From contig CAZLPS010000002.1 in NCBI GenBank assembly GCA_964561455.1, forward strand, positions 47,174 through 111,173: a DNA stretch of 64,000 nt. The letters run 5' to 3'. This stretch comes from JABDGR01 sp964561455 (GTDB lineage Bacteria; Verrucomicrobiota; Verrucomicrobiia; Opitutales; JABDGR01). The notes under the pieces are model-generated. The model ran no database searches. It had not been told where the DNA came from and saw only the letters and a list, made by a program, of their open reading frames with translations. Shown one piece after another: positions 17,950 through 27,482 of this stretch; positions within the stretch are counted from its first letter, which is position 1, and each line of letters begins with the position of its first letter. Position numbers and translations under genes: made by a program.

Positions 17950-19494
17950 TTAGCGAATGGCGGTTGCCGCCATTGGCTCAACCACCGGCGGCATCGGCGG
18001 GTGCCACTTGGGGTCGGCGAGTTCGTTTAATTTGGCAAACACATTGAGCATCGCCCGCCCCTGGTGGTAGCCCTCGGTCCAGGCGTCTGTTTTGGGCGCA
18101 TTGCCCGGCGCGCCGTTGGCAGGGGCGGCGGAATACCAGCCGCCATTGGTATGGTCAAGTTGGTGCTCGTTGATGAAGTTCCATTCTTGGACGAAGAAGT
18201 CCCAATACTTGGTGGTTTCGTTGCCATAGCGCTCGTGCATGAGCAGGAGGGCATAAAGGCCTTCGGCTTGGACCCACCAGGTTTTTCCGGCCTTGGAGAT
18301 GCGGGAGCCGTCGAGGGCGCCTTCCTCGAAAAAGCCGCCATTTTGTTTGTCCCAGCCGAATTGCAGGGCATGGTCCACGAGATTGCGCGCGGCCTGCCAG
18401 ACCCTGGCGTCGTTCGGCTTGCCCAGGATGGCGGAGGAATCGGTCAGGAGATAAGCGGCCTCGATATTGTGGCCGTAGGAATCCATTTCCCCGCCGGCAA
18501 CGGTCCAGTCGTTGTTAAAATACAAGATGAGATAACCCGGGTCCGAATATATTTTGTTCAAATTGATGTCGAAAATTTCCTGGAGGCGGGTTTTGACGGC
18601 AGGGTCCGGCCAAACTTGATAAAGTTCCGTGAGTGCCTCAAGGGCATGGATGTGGGTGTTCATGGACTTTTGGCCGTAGGGCCGGCCGAGGGCGTCGCTG
18701 CCGCCGGCAGCTGGAGCGACGCTCGGGGGAGCATTCAACACATTGAAATCTGGATGCGCGGCCAGGGCGGATTTGGCGGCGGTGTCGGCGTTGGACAAAA
18801 GATTCTTCAAGGCGGTGTTGAGTGCAGTCACTTCCTGCGCGGAGGGCCCGGCGGGAGCCGGTGCGCCCAACGGCTTGCCGGTGACATCCAGTGCTTCGTT
18901 GTAGCCACCGTGGACAAGATCGCGGGCATGGTCCTCGAGCCATTGAAATTCCTTTTTGGCGAGGTCGAGCGCCGCGGGATCATGGGTGAGCGCATAGTTG
19001 GCGGCGGAGGCGTACATGCCAAAGGCATTGCCGTAGGTGTGCTTCTGATTGTCCACCGGCGCGCCAGTGGCGGCGTTGACGGACCAGTAGAAGCCGCCAT
19101 TAGTTTTGTCCCATTGCCGATTTACCAGCTCGGCAACGCCGTAGCGGGATTGCTCAATATAGGCGGCGGCCTGCGCCGGATAGTGGAGCGCTGCTTGGGC
19201 GGACAGCCAAGTCAGGCGGGCCTGGTAGACGATGCTGCGGGTGGTGTCGTTCGGCCGATGCGACCAATCTGCGCCAAAGCTTTGGAAGAATCCGGCACCC
19301 TGGGTGTCCCGCGCCTGCGGGAAAAACTTGTCCACGATGTCTTTTTTAAAAACGCCCTCCACTTCGCCCGCGATGCGCAAGTATTCAGCCGCAGTGGGCG
19401 CCTGGGTTGGTGTGACTTGCGCGGCTGCGCCAAGGGGCCCGGCAAGGGCGAGCGCGCTCAAAACGCGCAGGGGGAAACTGAGTCGGTAGGGCAT
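17950..19494 (-). CDS. Secreted AGE-family epimerase (cellobiose/mannobiose 2-epimerase-like)
   Basis: Protein of 514 residues with a signal peptide (LRVLSALALAGPLGAAAQ). The rest is an (alpha/alpha)6 barrel of the N-acylglucosamine 2-epimerase superfamily. Motifs are YQARLTWLSAQAALHYP, NTHIHALEALTELYQ, MDSYGHNIEAAYLL, TWWVQAEGLYALLLM and GYHQGRAMLN, which contain the Arg, Glu and three His residues expected for the active site. Closest in type to 2-epimerases acting on the reducing end of beta-1,4 disaccharides, which fits the GH2 glycosidase encoded 21 bp upstream. Most relatives are cytoplasmic, so the export signal is notable. The insert near 205-260 is long and low in conservation. Confidence 0.82.
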   Translation of the reverse strand: MPYRLSFPLRVLSALALAGPLGAAAQVTPTQAPTAAEYLRIAGEVEGVFKKDIVDKFFPQARDTQGAGFFQSFGADWSHRPNDTTRSIVYQARLTWLSAQAALHYPAQAAAYIEQSRYGVAELVNRQWDKTNGGFYWSVNAATGAPVDNQKHTYGNAFGMYASAANYALTHDPAALDLAKKEFQWLEDHARDLVHGGYNEALDVTGKPLGAPAPAGPSAQEVTALNTALKNLLSNADTAAKSALAAHPDFNVLNAPPSVAPAAGGSDALGRPYGQKSMNTHIHALEALTELYQVWPDPAVKTRLQEIFDINLNKIYSDPGYLILYFNNDWTVAGGEMDSYGHNIEAAYLLTDSSAILGKPNDARVWQAARNLVDHALQFGWDKQNGGFFEEGALDGSRISKAGKTWWVQAEGLYALLLMHERYGNETTKYWDFFVQEWNFINEHQLDHTNGGWYSAAPANGAPGNAPKTDAWTEGYHQGRAMLNVFAKLNELADPKWHPPMPPVVEPMAATAIR

Positions 19495-19515
19495 GGAGGA
19501 GTCGCCAGTTTGGGG

Positions 19516-22500
19516 TTATTGTGCCGCCGTCGTGGCGTTTCGCGCAACGAGAGCATGGGCATTGGGGCCAATGGCCACGCCGCCGTTGTTGGGAAATGCG
19601 CCGGGTTTGACGGTAACATTCCAGCCGTCCACCACCACGAGCGGTTGATCGGCGAGAAGGATGCCAGCAGGGGCTTCAATGGAGATGTTTTTGCTTTCAC
19701 CGGGCAGGAGGGAAATGTAATTGTTGGAATAGAATACGGGCAGCACCCGCTCATTGGTCCGCTGGTTGCGCAGCTGGAGATGGGCCATGACTGCGATTTG
19801 CGGGGTGGAATTGGTCAGGGTGACCTCAATCAAGACCCTCCCGCCCGCGTCGTGGCGGGCGAGTTTGGCGTCGAGGGTGACGTCAGGGAGGGTATCAAGG
19901 GCGGTGAAATCATCCTGCCGGGATTCACGCCAATAGAAATTGTCGGAAACCACCTGGCCGGCGCTGTCGAGCAATTCAAGTTTGATAAAATGGACGGGCG
20001 AGAGGTCGGCGGGGAAGGGAATTTCGCCAAGGTCCGTTGTCGAGGAGGCCGCGAGGTTGGCGACGGCGGTGGTTTGATCAAATTTTTTCGCGCCATCGAG
20101 ATTGTAAATTTGGATGCGAGTTTTGAGGCTGCCAAGGGCGTCCGGACGGTGATTGACGATCATGGCGTGAAATTTGTCCTGCGTCATCATGATGTGCACA
20201 GGCTCACAGGCTTTTTGCACGGCGAAGTAGGAGGCGAACGGTTCGAGGGAGTAGTCGTAAATTTGCCAGACCAGGCAGGGCTGGGCGGGGTTGCTCATCC
20301 AGGTGATGAGCGCGGTGGAGGGCGCGAACATTTTCGAGAGATGGCTTTCATACATCGCCCGGTAGGTTTCGTAGTCTGCCATTTGGGCTTTACGGACGAA
20401 TTCGGCCAGACTCGCGAAGGGGCCGAAGCGCTGGGCGATGACCGTTTGTAGCGCGCCATTGGCCGGGTTACCGGCGCCGTTGACCAAGTCATGCTCAGCC
20501 CAGTCGTCGTTGGGGAAGTTTTGGTCGAACCAATCTTTTTGCGGCATCCAGGCCTGAATGGCTTCGAGCGTGGGAATGGAGGCGCTGCCAATTTCCGTTT
20601 TGAAAGCCTGGTTAAGACCAGCGCCATAATAAGAGCGCGGGAGTTGCCAGCCGTATGGGCCGCCGGAGATGACGCCGTTGCCCGCGGTGGAACTGGCCTG
20701 GTAGTAGCGCGGCGGATCCAGTTCCTTGAGCAGCTTGATATTGCCGTCGGCAATCGCCGGCGGCGACGGCGGCCCTTCGTTGCGCCCGCACCAAATGACA
20801 ATGGACGGATGGTTGCGGTAGCGCAGCACGGTGTCACGCACGTTGGCAAGGTAGAGGTCGGCACGATCCGGGTCGCGGCCATTGTTGGGATTGGCCTCGA
20901 AAAATTCATCCCAGACCATGAGGCCGTAGCGGTCGCATGCGGCAAAAAATTCCTCGCTGGTGCTCTGGCCGACCCAGTTGCGGATGATGTTATAGTTGGC
21001 GTCGCGGTGCAGGCGGATGAGGGCGTCCATGCGCGCGGGGGTTATGCGCTTGAGGGCGTCGTCCATGCCCCAGTCACCGCCCTTGGCGTAAACATGGACG
21101 CCGTTGACGACGAGGGTGAGGTTGTTGGAGCCTTCGACGAAGTAAGTCACTTTGCGCAGGCCGATGTTGAGATCTTTGACGTCGGAGGCGGTGCCGTTGA
21201 TGTCAAAGCTTAGGTGTAGCGGATGAAGGTTCGGTTCGCCGAAACCATTGGGCCACCACAGCTTGGGATTGGTGAGGCGCAATTCCGGATTCGTCGTGGG
21301 GCTGAGTTTGACCACTTGCGAACTTTGGGGCAAAAGCGTGATCGCGGCGGAGTGAAAGGTGGTATTGTCGAGCTGACCCGTGAAGATACCGGTCTGTGGA
21401 ACATCGGAAATGTTTTGCACCGTGGCTTCAATGCTCACCTCGGCAGTGGCGGTGCTGGGCAGCTGGGGCAGATCCGTGGTAATGTAAGGATTCTGCACGA
21501 GCACGGGGCCGGAAGTGGACAAGGTCACTTGCTGCCAGATGCCGATTTGGCGGTCGCGGATGCCCGGCACCCAGTCCCAGCCAAGGGAGGCGACGAAAGT
21601 CGGCCCGTCGCGACCCAATTGGCCGGAAGTGCCACCGCCGTTGGGGCCGCGCTGGTTGGCCACAGTTTTTTCCCACGGGTCGCCGGGATGCGGCGGCGGC
21701 TTGATGAATACCGCCAGCGCCGCCTTTTCGCCAGGCTTGACCAGCGCCGTGATGTTAAAAATCCCGCGCATAAATGCGCCTTCCATGCTCCCGACTTTGG
21801 CGCCGTTGACCCAGATATCGGCCATATAATTGATGCCGTCAAAATTCAGCCAGATCTGTTTGCCGGCGTAGCCCCGGGGTACGATGAATTCATCGCGATA
21901 CCAATAGGATGTGCGGCAGAGGCTTTCGGGGATGATGTTCGGGCGGTTATTTTCGCCGTAGAGAGGGTCGGGATAAATTTTGTTCGAGACCAGCGTGGTC
22001 AAGACCGTGCCGGGGACGGTGGCTGGGTACCATTGTTTGGCGGACGGCGCGGGTCCCTGTACCCAGTCCGAGGAAAAGCTGGGGCGATTGGTTTCGGCGT
22101 CAATCGGCCACGCCGAAGCGCCTTGAATGGCTGCAGTTTTGGGGTCCTTGTCGTTCTGGCTGGAATTCCCCCGGCCACCGCGGCCCGCGGCACCGGCAGC
22201 GGCGACGCCTGCGGCGCCCGCCCGGGCGGTGCGCACGGAGAGGGGAATGACCGAATGGGTCGGAGGATTAGCCGTGGCACTCGCCGGCTCCGCATAAGGT
22301 ACCGGACGGTAGACCGGCGTCGCATACCCAACTTTGGAAATCGTCTCGCCAGCATCCGTGATTTGCGCGACATCCTGCATCAGCCAACCGGTGGAAAGCG
22401 TCAACGGCTGCGCCGGGATGGAATTGGACGGTGCGGCGGCGGCAGCAAAGGATTTCGCGGGAAAAAAGCCGAACAGAATAGCCGCAAGCACGGTGGCATA

Positions 22501-22551
22501 TGCCGTTTTTGAGATGGGAGTAAGTGGAGAATGGACTTTCGGGGTAGGCAT
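19516..22551 (-). CDS. Secreted GH2 glycosidase, beta-mannosidase/exo-glucosaminidase-like
   Basis: Protein of 1011 residues with a signal peptide (residues about 1-37). After an unusual Gly/Ala/Arg-rich insert (about 105-135) comes the GH2 jelly roll (PATVPGTVLTTLV, TSYWYRDEFIVP, LNFDGINYMADIWVNG). The barrel has HPSIVIWCGRNEG (acid/base Glu near 590) and FKTEIGSASIPTLEA (nucleophile Glu near 651). The C-terminus has Ig-like domains with VSDNFYWRES. The layout matches exo-acting GH2 enzymes such as beta-mannosidases and exo-beta-glucosaminidases; the exact sugar cannot be told from sequence alone. Fourth gene of a five-gene minus-strand run and probably paired with the epimerase that follows it. 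Confidence 0.85.
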   Translation of the reverse strand: MPTPKVHSPLTPISKTAYATVLAAILFGFFPAKSFAAAAAPSNSIPAQPLTLSTGWLMQDVAQITDAGETISKVGYATPVYRPVPYAEPASATANPPTHSVIPLSVRTARAGAAGVAAAGAAGRGGRGNSSQNDKDPKTAAIQGASAWPIDAETNRPSFSSDWVQGPAPSAKQWYPATVPGTVLTTLVSNKIYPDPLYGENNRPNIIPESLCRTSYWYRDEFIVPRGYAGKQIWLNFDGINYMADIWVNGAKVGSMEGAFMRGIFNITALVKPGEKAALAVFIKPPPHPGDPWEKTVANQRGPNGGGTSGQLGRDGPTFVASLGWDWVPGIRDRQIGIWQQVTLSTSGPVLVQNPYITTDLPQLPSTATAEVSIEATVQNISDVPQTGIFTGQLDNTTFHSAAITLLPQSSQVVKLSPTTNPELRLTNPKLWWPNGFGEPNLHPLHLSFDINGTASDVKDLNIGLRKVTYFVEGSNNLTLVVNGVHVYAKGGDWGMDDALKRITPARMDALIRLHRDANYNIIRNWVGQSTSEEFFAACDRYGLMVWDEFFEANPNNGRDPDRADLYLANVRDTVLRYRNHPSIVIWCGRNEGPPSPPAIADGNIKLLKELDPPRYYQASSTAGNGVISGGPYGWQLPRSYYGAGLNQAFKTEIGSASIPTLEAIQAWMPQKDWFDQNFPNDDWAEHDLVNGAGNPANGALQTVIAQRFGPFASLAEFVRKAQMADYETYRAMYESHLSKMFAPSTALITWMSNPAQPCLVWQIYDYSLEPFASYFAVQKACEPVHIMMTQDKFHAMIVNHRPDALGSLKTRIQIYNLDGAKKFDQTTAVANLAASSTTDLGEIPFPADLSPVHFIKLELLDSAGQVVSDNFYWRESRQDDFTALDTLPDVTLDAKLARHDAGGRVLIEVTLTNSTPQIAVMAHLQLRNQRTNERVLPVFYSNNYISLLPGESKNISIEAPAGILLADQPLVVVDGWNVTVKPGAFPNNGGVAIGPNAHALVARNATTAAQ

Positions 22552-22572
22552 GGGGATGGCTAAAATTGTTCT

Positions 22573-23328
22573 CTATTCCTTCGGGCGCAACACTACAAGC
22601 ATGCGTGCGGCCGTCAAGGCGGGCAGGGGCGCAAGGAGTTTTTCCACGGCTTGAATGGCGGGCAGGGCGAAGTCGGGGTAAAGCTGGGGGCCGCGGAACC
22701 CGCCGCTCATCAAGTAGGACAGCGCGGGAAAATACTTTACCCGGGTCATTTCCCAGCCGGCGAGGGTGGCGGGGGGATGGGCGATAATTTTTCTGGCCAG
22801 GCGCCAGCAATTGCCCTGGGCGGCATAGTAGACCTGTTTTGCCGGATCAAAATCTTCGGGAATTCCCCACGCGATTTCTTTGCCCAACCCAAGCGGCTCG
22901 TGATGGAACATTCCATAAATGCTGCGGCCCAGCAGGCCCATGGCCGGCTCGAACAGCACGACGGCCCCACCCGGCGCAAGCACGCGGCGAAACTCTGCCA
23001 AGGCGGCGCCGGGAAATTGCAGGTGGTGCCAGACATCGAATAGGATCAGGCGGGCGACGGTTTGGGGGCCGAAGCTGAGGGCGTAAGCATTTTCCACACG
23101 GTCGAGCCAGGGATTGGGAAACAAGTCCGTGGTGATGCACTCGGGCAGAACTTCCTTGATATTGCCCATGCCGGAGCCCAGTTCGACCGTCAGGCCGCGG
23201 ACCTGGGACGGCAGGGCGGCGGCGATTTCATCGTAAAAGCCACGATAAATTTTGCGCAGGGCGGGTTTGCGTTCCCAAGCCTGGCGGTTTTCGTGAATTT
23301 CGAGGTTGTGCTGGCTGATATCGGACAT
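22573..23328 (-). CDS. Class I SAM-dependent methyltransferase
   Basis: Protein of 251 residues. Motif I is LTVELGSGMGNIKEV (about 46-60), the post-I acidic strand is ITTDLFP, motif II ARLILFDVWHHLQFPG and motif III RVLAPGGAVVLFEPA, as in Methyltransf_11 enzymes. The substrate is unknown. It lies between GT2 and GH2 genes in one run with gaps of 21-31 bp, so modification of a sugar or lipid-linked glycan is the simplest idea. No membrane span is evident. Confidence 0.82.
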   Translation of the reverse strand: MSDISQHNLEIHENRQAWERKPALRKIYRGFYDEIAAALPSQVRGLTVELGSGMGNIKEVLPECITTDLFPNPWLDRVENAYALSFGPQTVARLILFDVWHHLQFPGAALAEFRRVLAPGGAVVLFEPAMGLLGRSIYGMFHHEPLGLGKEIAWGIPEDFDPAKQVYYAAQGNCWRLARKIIAHPPATLAGWEMTRVKYFPALSYLMSGGFRGPQLYPDFALPAIQAVEKLLAPLPALTAARMLVVLRPKE

Positions 23329-23359
23329 GAGAGAATTCGGCTTGGCGAAACCGATGCAG

Positions 23360-24355
23360 TTAAGGCGAAGGCGGGGGTAGATTGCGGGTTTCCATTATAT
23401 TATACAAGGGCCGCCGCTGGCCCTGTTCGAAAATGCGCGCCACGTAAAGGCCGATGACACCCATGCAGAAAAGTTGGACGCCCGCAAAGAACACAATGAG
23501 CATGATGATGGATGTCCAGCCCTGCACGGTTTGGTGCAACACGAACTTCGCATAAAGGCCCCAGGCGAGATAGGGCAGGCTGACACACCACAATACGAAC
23601 GACAGCCAAATGATCGCCCGGATGGGCACGGTTGAAAAACTCAGCGCGGCGTCCAGCGCCAGCAAGACCATTTTGCGGAGGGGATATTTGGTCTCACCCG
23701 CGGCGCGGGCGGCGCGATCATACTGAATTACGCACTGCTTGAAACCCAAGTCCATCGCCAGGCCGCGGACAAAACGATGAGGCTCGCGATACCGGCGCAG
23801 CGCGTGCACGGCGCGGCGGCTCAAGCCGCGAAAATCACCAACGTCGGCCAACCAGGCATGGGTGGCGAGCCGCTGCATCAGGCGATAGAACAGGGCGGCA
23901 GTCAACCGCTTGAAAAGCGTTTCGCCCTCGCGCTGGCGGCGCTGCGCGTGGATGACATCGAATCCTTCATCGGCCTTTAGTATCATTTCGGCCGCAACTT
24001 CGGGCGGATCCTGCAAATCGGCGTCCAGAATGACCACCAGGTCGCTGTCGGCAGCATCGAGGCCGGCGGTCAAGGCAATTTGATGCCCGCGATTGGCCGC
24101 GAGATGAATGACTTGCACGCGGGGGTCGTGGGCGGCCAGGGCATCGAGAAGGGCGGCGGTGCGGTCGGTGCTGCCATCGTTGACGAAAAGGAAGTGAAAG
24201 GCACGCGAGGGCTGGGCCGCGGCCAAGGCGCTTACCCGTTCGTAGTAAGCTGGCAGCACCAATTCTTCGTTATAACACGGCGCGAGCAGCGTCACCGTGC
24301 GCACCGGAATGGGGCGTGCAGGAGTGATTGCGGAAGAATCGGCGGGAGCAGACAT
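23360..24355 (-). CDS. Polyprenyl-phosphate GT2 glycosyltransferase (DPM1/GtrB/ArnC type)
   Basis: Protein of 331 residues. The GT-A domain has TLLAPCYNEELVLPAYYERV, FVNDGSTDRTAALLD, NRGHQIALTAGLDAADSDLV and the metal motif ILDADLQDPPEV. Two C-terminal membrane helices (about 236-262 and 271-300) end in YVARIFEQGQRRPLYNI, typical of the polyprenyl-phosphate hexose transferases that load undecaprenyl phosphate with a sugar. Such enzymes feed GT-C membrane transferases, and one is encoded just upstream (24424-26070). Confidence 0.88.
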   Translation of the reverse strand: MSAPADSSAITPARPIPVRTVTLLAPCYNEELVLPAYYERVSALAAAQPSRAFHFLFVNDGSTDRTAALLDALAAHDPRVQVIHLAANRGHQIALTAGLDAADSDLVVILDADLQDPPEVAAEMILKADEGFDVIHAQRRQREGETLFKRLTAALFYRLMQRLATHAWLADVGDFRGLSRRAVHALRRYREPHRFVRGLAMDLGFKQCVIQYDRAARAAGETKYPLRKMVLLALDAALSFSTVPIRAIIWLSFVLWCVSLPYLAWGLYAKFVLHQTVQGWTSIIMLIVFFAGVQLFCMGVIGLYVARIFEQGQRRPLYNIMETRNLPPPSP

Positions 24356-24423
24356 GCCGACGGAATCTTATCGGCTGGCCGGCCCACGCCAAGCCCCAAC
24401 CGCAGGCGGGGGTGCACGATAAC

Positions 24424-26070
24424 TCAATTTGCTGCGGGCGGCGGGCTGGGTTCGTGCGGAGGAGCGACGGGGAGGCTCGGGTCAAAGGCATGTTCCATAC
24501 CGGGATTACGCACCCAAGCCTCATAGATTGGATGGCTTGAGCCATAGTCGCGCGGGTGCGAATAATCGAAGAAGTAAATGGGAAAGCTCAATACGTAGGG
24601 ATGGTAATGCGCTTCGAGGAGGTCTTTCGGAATGTATTCTTTAAAATCATTGTTGGGGCCGGCAATAATGTCGAAGCGCCGTTGCAGGATGAACGCCTGA
24701 ACTTGAAGCAAATATTTAACCACCCGCTGGTGGGCGGGGTCGGAGGCATCCAAGTGGTCCAGCGCAATGTTGGCGAAGTAGGCCATTTGGCCATTTTCCA
24801 CGAGGGGTGCCCCAGCCGGTGGTTCGTCGGGCATCATGGCGGGCGGGAGCAATTGCCAGGGTAATCCGGCAGAGATCTCCGTCCAGCGATCATGCGCGGG
24901 CGTGGAATCCACTGGCCACGGCGGGCGGGCCCAGGTGAGGAGAATTACGGCGTTGAGAGTGAGGAGCCCGAGACCCGCAGCTTTCCCGGGGCGGCCGGCC
25001 CGTGCGGTTGCGCTCAAAACACCGAGCAGCAAAAATGGTGTGACCAGCTGGACGTAGTAAATGCGAAAGGCGCCGCTATGGCTGCCGAGGACAACAGTGG
25101 CTGCGCCGAATGCCGCCAGCAATTGCAACGCCGAGGGAGTGGGCGCCCAGCGCCGCCACCAAGGCTGACTGGGGTCTGCGGGGGTGTTGGCGGTGCGCCT
25201 TAACCAGCAAGCGCCTGCACCAACCGCGGCGAGCAGGAGTCCGGCATGGAGGAGGAGAAAATCCATGAATTGACGCGAGAAATATCCGGGTGGATCAATT
25301 TCGGAATAAACGTGGGTGGTATAGATCGAAAAGAGATAATAAGGCCAGAAATAGTTTATCAGGGGAAGGCTTGCCAGCATCAGCCCGCCAGCGATGGCGG
25401 AATAAAGCAGCGCAAGACGCAGGCCGACGGTTACCCAAAGCCCAGCCGCCGCAAGTGGGATGGCAAGAACGAAATACGGCTTGGTGTAGAAGGCCAGGAC
25501 GCCCAACGCTGCGCTCAGGGCCAAATTGACCCACGAGGGCGGGGTGCCGCCGCGACCAGGCATGACGAAGATTAACACGGCCAGCATTAGCCCGCCGCCC
25601 AGCGTGTCCGGCCGCGCGCAAATTGCGTAAGTGGTGGCATTGAACAAATAATAGAAAGCGGCACCGCCCAGCGCCAACCCGCCGCCCACACCACTTTTGC
25701 GCAACATGACGAAAAGCAGGGCGGCGCCGAGCAGGAGAAAAACCAAGCTGCCTGCGCGGTGCACCAAAAAGGTGGCGCCCCAGATTTTCGCCGCCGGAAG
25801 CAGCGCGTAATTGTAGACCACGCCATAGACATTCGTAATGGCCGGGGAGGATTCGAGATTGTAGGGCCGGCCTCCTTTGAGCATTAAACTGGTGGTCAGT
25901 GGAATGGACGATTCCCGTGTTTCCTGGGGGCCCGGCAGATTCAGAAACCGCGCGTGGAAGGCGGCAAAATAGGCCAGACTGGCGATAAGGACGATGGCCA
26001 GGGCGATGCCCGCAACGCGGACCGCCAGAAGTTGGGTCGTGTCGGAACGAGGCTCGTCGGAGTTTTCCAT
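24424..26070 (-). CDS. Multi-pass GT-C-like glycosyltransferase membrane protein
   Basis: Protein of 548 residues from the ATG at 26070. About ten hydrophobic helices, the first near 20-41 followed by an extracytoplasmic loop (FLNLPGPQETRESSI...) as in PMT/ArnT-like GT-C enzymes that take sugars from polyprenyl phosphate. A soluble C-terminal part of about 150 residues follows. No exact family signature is recognised, so the call rests on topology and on the GtrB-type gene 68 bp downstream. First gene of the minus-strand glycan run ending at the AGE epimerase. The region before the ATG contains three 7-bp repeats (CGGTTGG at 26124). Confidence 0.6.
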   Translation of the reverse strand: MENSDEPRSDTTQLLAVRVAGIALAIVLIASLAYFAAFHARFLNLPGPQETRESSIPLTTSLMLKGGRPYNLESSPAITNVYGVVYNYALLPAAKIWGATFLVHRAGSLVFLLLGAALLFVMLRKSGVGGGLALGGAAFYYLFNATTYAICARPDTLGGGLMLAVLIFVMPGRGGTPPSWVNLALSAALGVLAFYTKPYFVLAIPLAAAGLWVTVGLRLALLYSAIAGGLMLASLPLINYFWPYYLFSIYTTHVYSEIDPPGYFSRQFMDFLLLHAGLLLAAVGAGACWLRRTANTPADPSQPWWRRWAPTPSALQLLAAFGAATVVLGSHSGAFRIYYVQLVTPFLLLGVLSATARAGRPGKAAGLGLLTLNAVILLTWARPPWPVDSTPAHDRWTEISAGLPWQLLPPAMMPDEPPAGAPLVENGQMAYFANIALDHLDASDPAHQRVVKYLLQVQAFILQRRFDIIAGPNNDFKEYIPKDLLEAHYHPYVLSFPIYFFDYSHPRDYGSSHPIYEAWVRNPGMEHAFDPSLPVAPPHEPSPPPAAN

Positions 26071-26193
26071 TCGAACCACCGTGGCCCAGCGGCGCGTGCG
26101 CTTCAAGAACAGAAATTTGCCGCCGGTTGGCGGTTGGGCGTTGGGCACCAGTTAAACTTGCCGCCTGGCTGACGGAACCCCAGGATAGTCCGC

Positions 26194-26388
26194 ATGTCAG
26201 AAAACCAGCCAACGCCGGAGCGAGAGCCCTCCGCCGTTCCAGAGGATCAACCCAAAAATCCGCCGGAGCGGGAGTTTACGCCCGCGGAACGGGCGATCGT
26301 TTTCCGGTCGCAATTAATCTTGTTCATCGTCATGGGTGTTTTTATTATCGCCCCTTTCATCGTTTGGTGGCTGCTATCTGCCAGATGA
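26194..26388 (+). CDS. Small single-span membrane protein
   Basis: Protein of 64 residues with a charged, Pro/Glu-rich N-terminal half (EREPSAVPEDQPKNPPERE) and one C-terminal membrane helix (LILFIVMGVFIIAPFIVWWL). I recognise no family. The composition and the position between divergent gene groups make it a plausible gene, possibly co-transcribed with the YacL-like gene 60 bp downstream. Confidence 0.5.
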   Translation: MSENQPTPEREPSAVPEDQPKNPPEREFTPAERAIVFRSQLILFIVMGVFIIAPFIVWWLLSAR

Positions 26389-26447
26389 TGTGATATTCAT
26401 CTGTTTTCTCTTAAACCCCTTCGTCCCGGGCTCCCCCGCCTTTTTTC

Positions 26448-27482
26448 ATGAATCGCACCTTTCTCATCATTCGCGGCACCTTTTTTGGGCTGTGTTTGCT
26501 TGGCGGGTGGCTGGTGTGGCTGGCGCAAGGAGAAAGCGCGGACCACAAGGATTTGTGGTTGTTCCTGGCTGTTGGCGGCGGCATTGGGGCGCTGACCATT
26601 TTGGTGGACATGTTCCTCAAGGGCTTTTCCCTCCGCTCGCTGACGGCAGTCACCTTCGGGCTGGCGATGGGTGTCATTGTGGCGTCGCTGATTAGCAAAT
26701 CGCCCTTTTTTGACGTGGAAGGCGCCGACCCCAACATGCTTTTCCGGATTCGGGTGGTGTTGTTTGTCGTCACGCTCTATCTGACTACAGTAATGGCCTT
26801 GCGAGGGCGGGACGAATTCAACGTTGTCATCCCCTACGTCCGCTTTGTGCCGCAAGAAGTTGCCAGCCCGCTTGTGGTCACCGATGCCAGTGCCCTGATT
26901 GATGGGCGTATCCTCGGCGTTTGCCAAAGCCATTTTCTCGGCGCGACGCTGGTGGTGCCGCGTTTTGTGATTGATGAACTCAACCGCATCGCGGACTCAA
27001 CCGAGTCCCAGCGGCAGAGCCGAGGACGCCGCGGGTTGGAGGTGCTCAATGAACTGCGCCGGGTGACTGGGCTGGAGCTGCGCGTGCACGATGTCATTCT
27101 GGAAAACCGCCAGCAGATGGACGAAAAGCTCATCTTTGTGGCCCGCAGCCTCAAGGCGCGGCTGTTGACCACCGATTACAATTTGGCCAAGACGGCGGAA
27201 TTTCACAATGTCGAGTGGCTCAACCTCAACAAACTGGCGCGCGCGTTGCATCCAGAGGTGACAGTGGGCGACTGCTTCAATGTCGAGCTGGTCAAACCGG
27301 GCAAGGAATCCGGACAGGCCGTGGGCTATCTTGGCGATGGTTCCATGGTGGTGGTCAATGAAGCCGAAAAATTCATTGGCCACGATATGGAAGTGGAGGT
27401 GGTGAATGTGGTGCCGTCCGCCGGCGGCAAGATGGTGTTTGCACGGCGCGTTGGCGCTGACAGCCGCCCGGCGCGCGCGTGA
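26448..27482 (+). CDS. YacL-like membrane protein with PIN and TRAM domains
   Basis: Protein of 344 residues. Four N-terminal membrane helices (about 5-125) precede a PIN nuclease domain beginning VVTDASALIDGRI, with VPRFVIDELNRIAD, RRGLEVLNEL and LTTDYNLAKTAE supplying the conserved acidic residues. A C-terminal TRAM-like RNA-binding domain (VGYLGDGSMVVVNEAEKFIG) closes the protein. This layout is that of Bacillus YacL-type proteins, whose role is still unclear; an RNase at the membrane is inferred. It lies upstream of the pilin-like array in the same direction, but a 419-bp gap separates them. Confidence 0.88.
   Translation: MNRTFLIIRGTFFGLCLLGGWLVWLAQGESADHKDLWLFLAVGGGIGALTILVDMFLKGFSLRSLTAVTFGLAMGVIVASLISKSPFFDVEGADPNMLFRIRVVLFVVTLYLTTVMALRGRDEFNVVIPYVRFVPQEVASPLVVTDASALIDGRILGVCQSHFLGATLVVPRFVIDELNRIADSTESQRQSRGRRGLEVLNELRRVTGLELRVHDVILENRQQMDEKLIFVARSLKARLLTTDYNLAKTAEFHNVEWLNLNKLARALHPEVTVGDCFNVELVKPGKESGQAVGYLGDGSMVVVNEAEKFIGHDMEVEVVNVVPSAGGKMVFARRVGADSRPARA

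Noticed and set aside
18064..20451. Long plus-strand open frame (about 795 codons) across the AGE epimerase and GH2 genes
   Set aside because: Antisense shadow of two well-supported minus-strand genes; low-complexity Gly/Val-rich translation.
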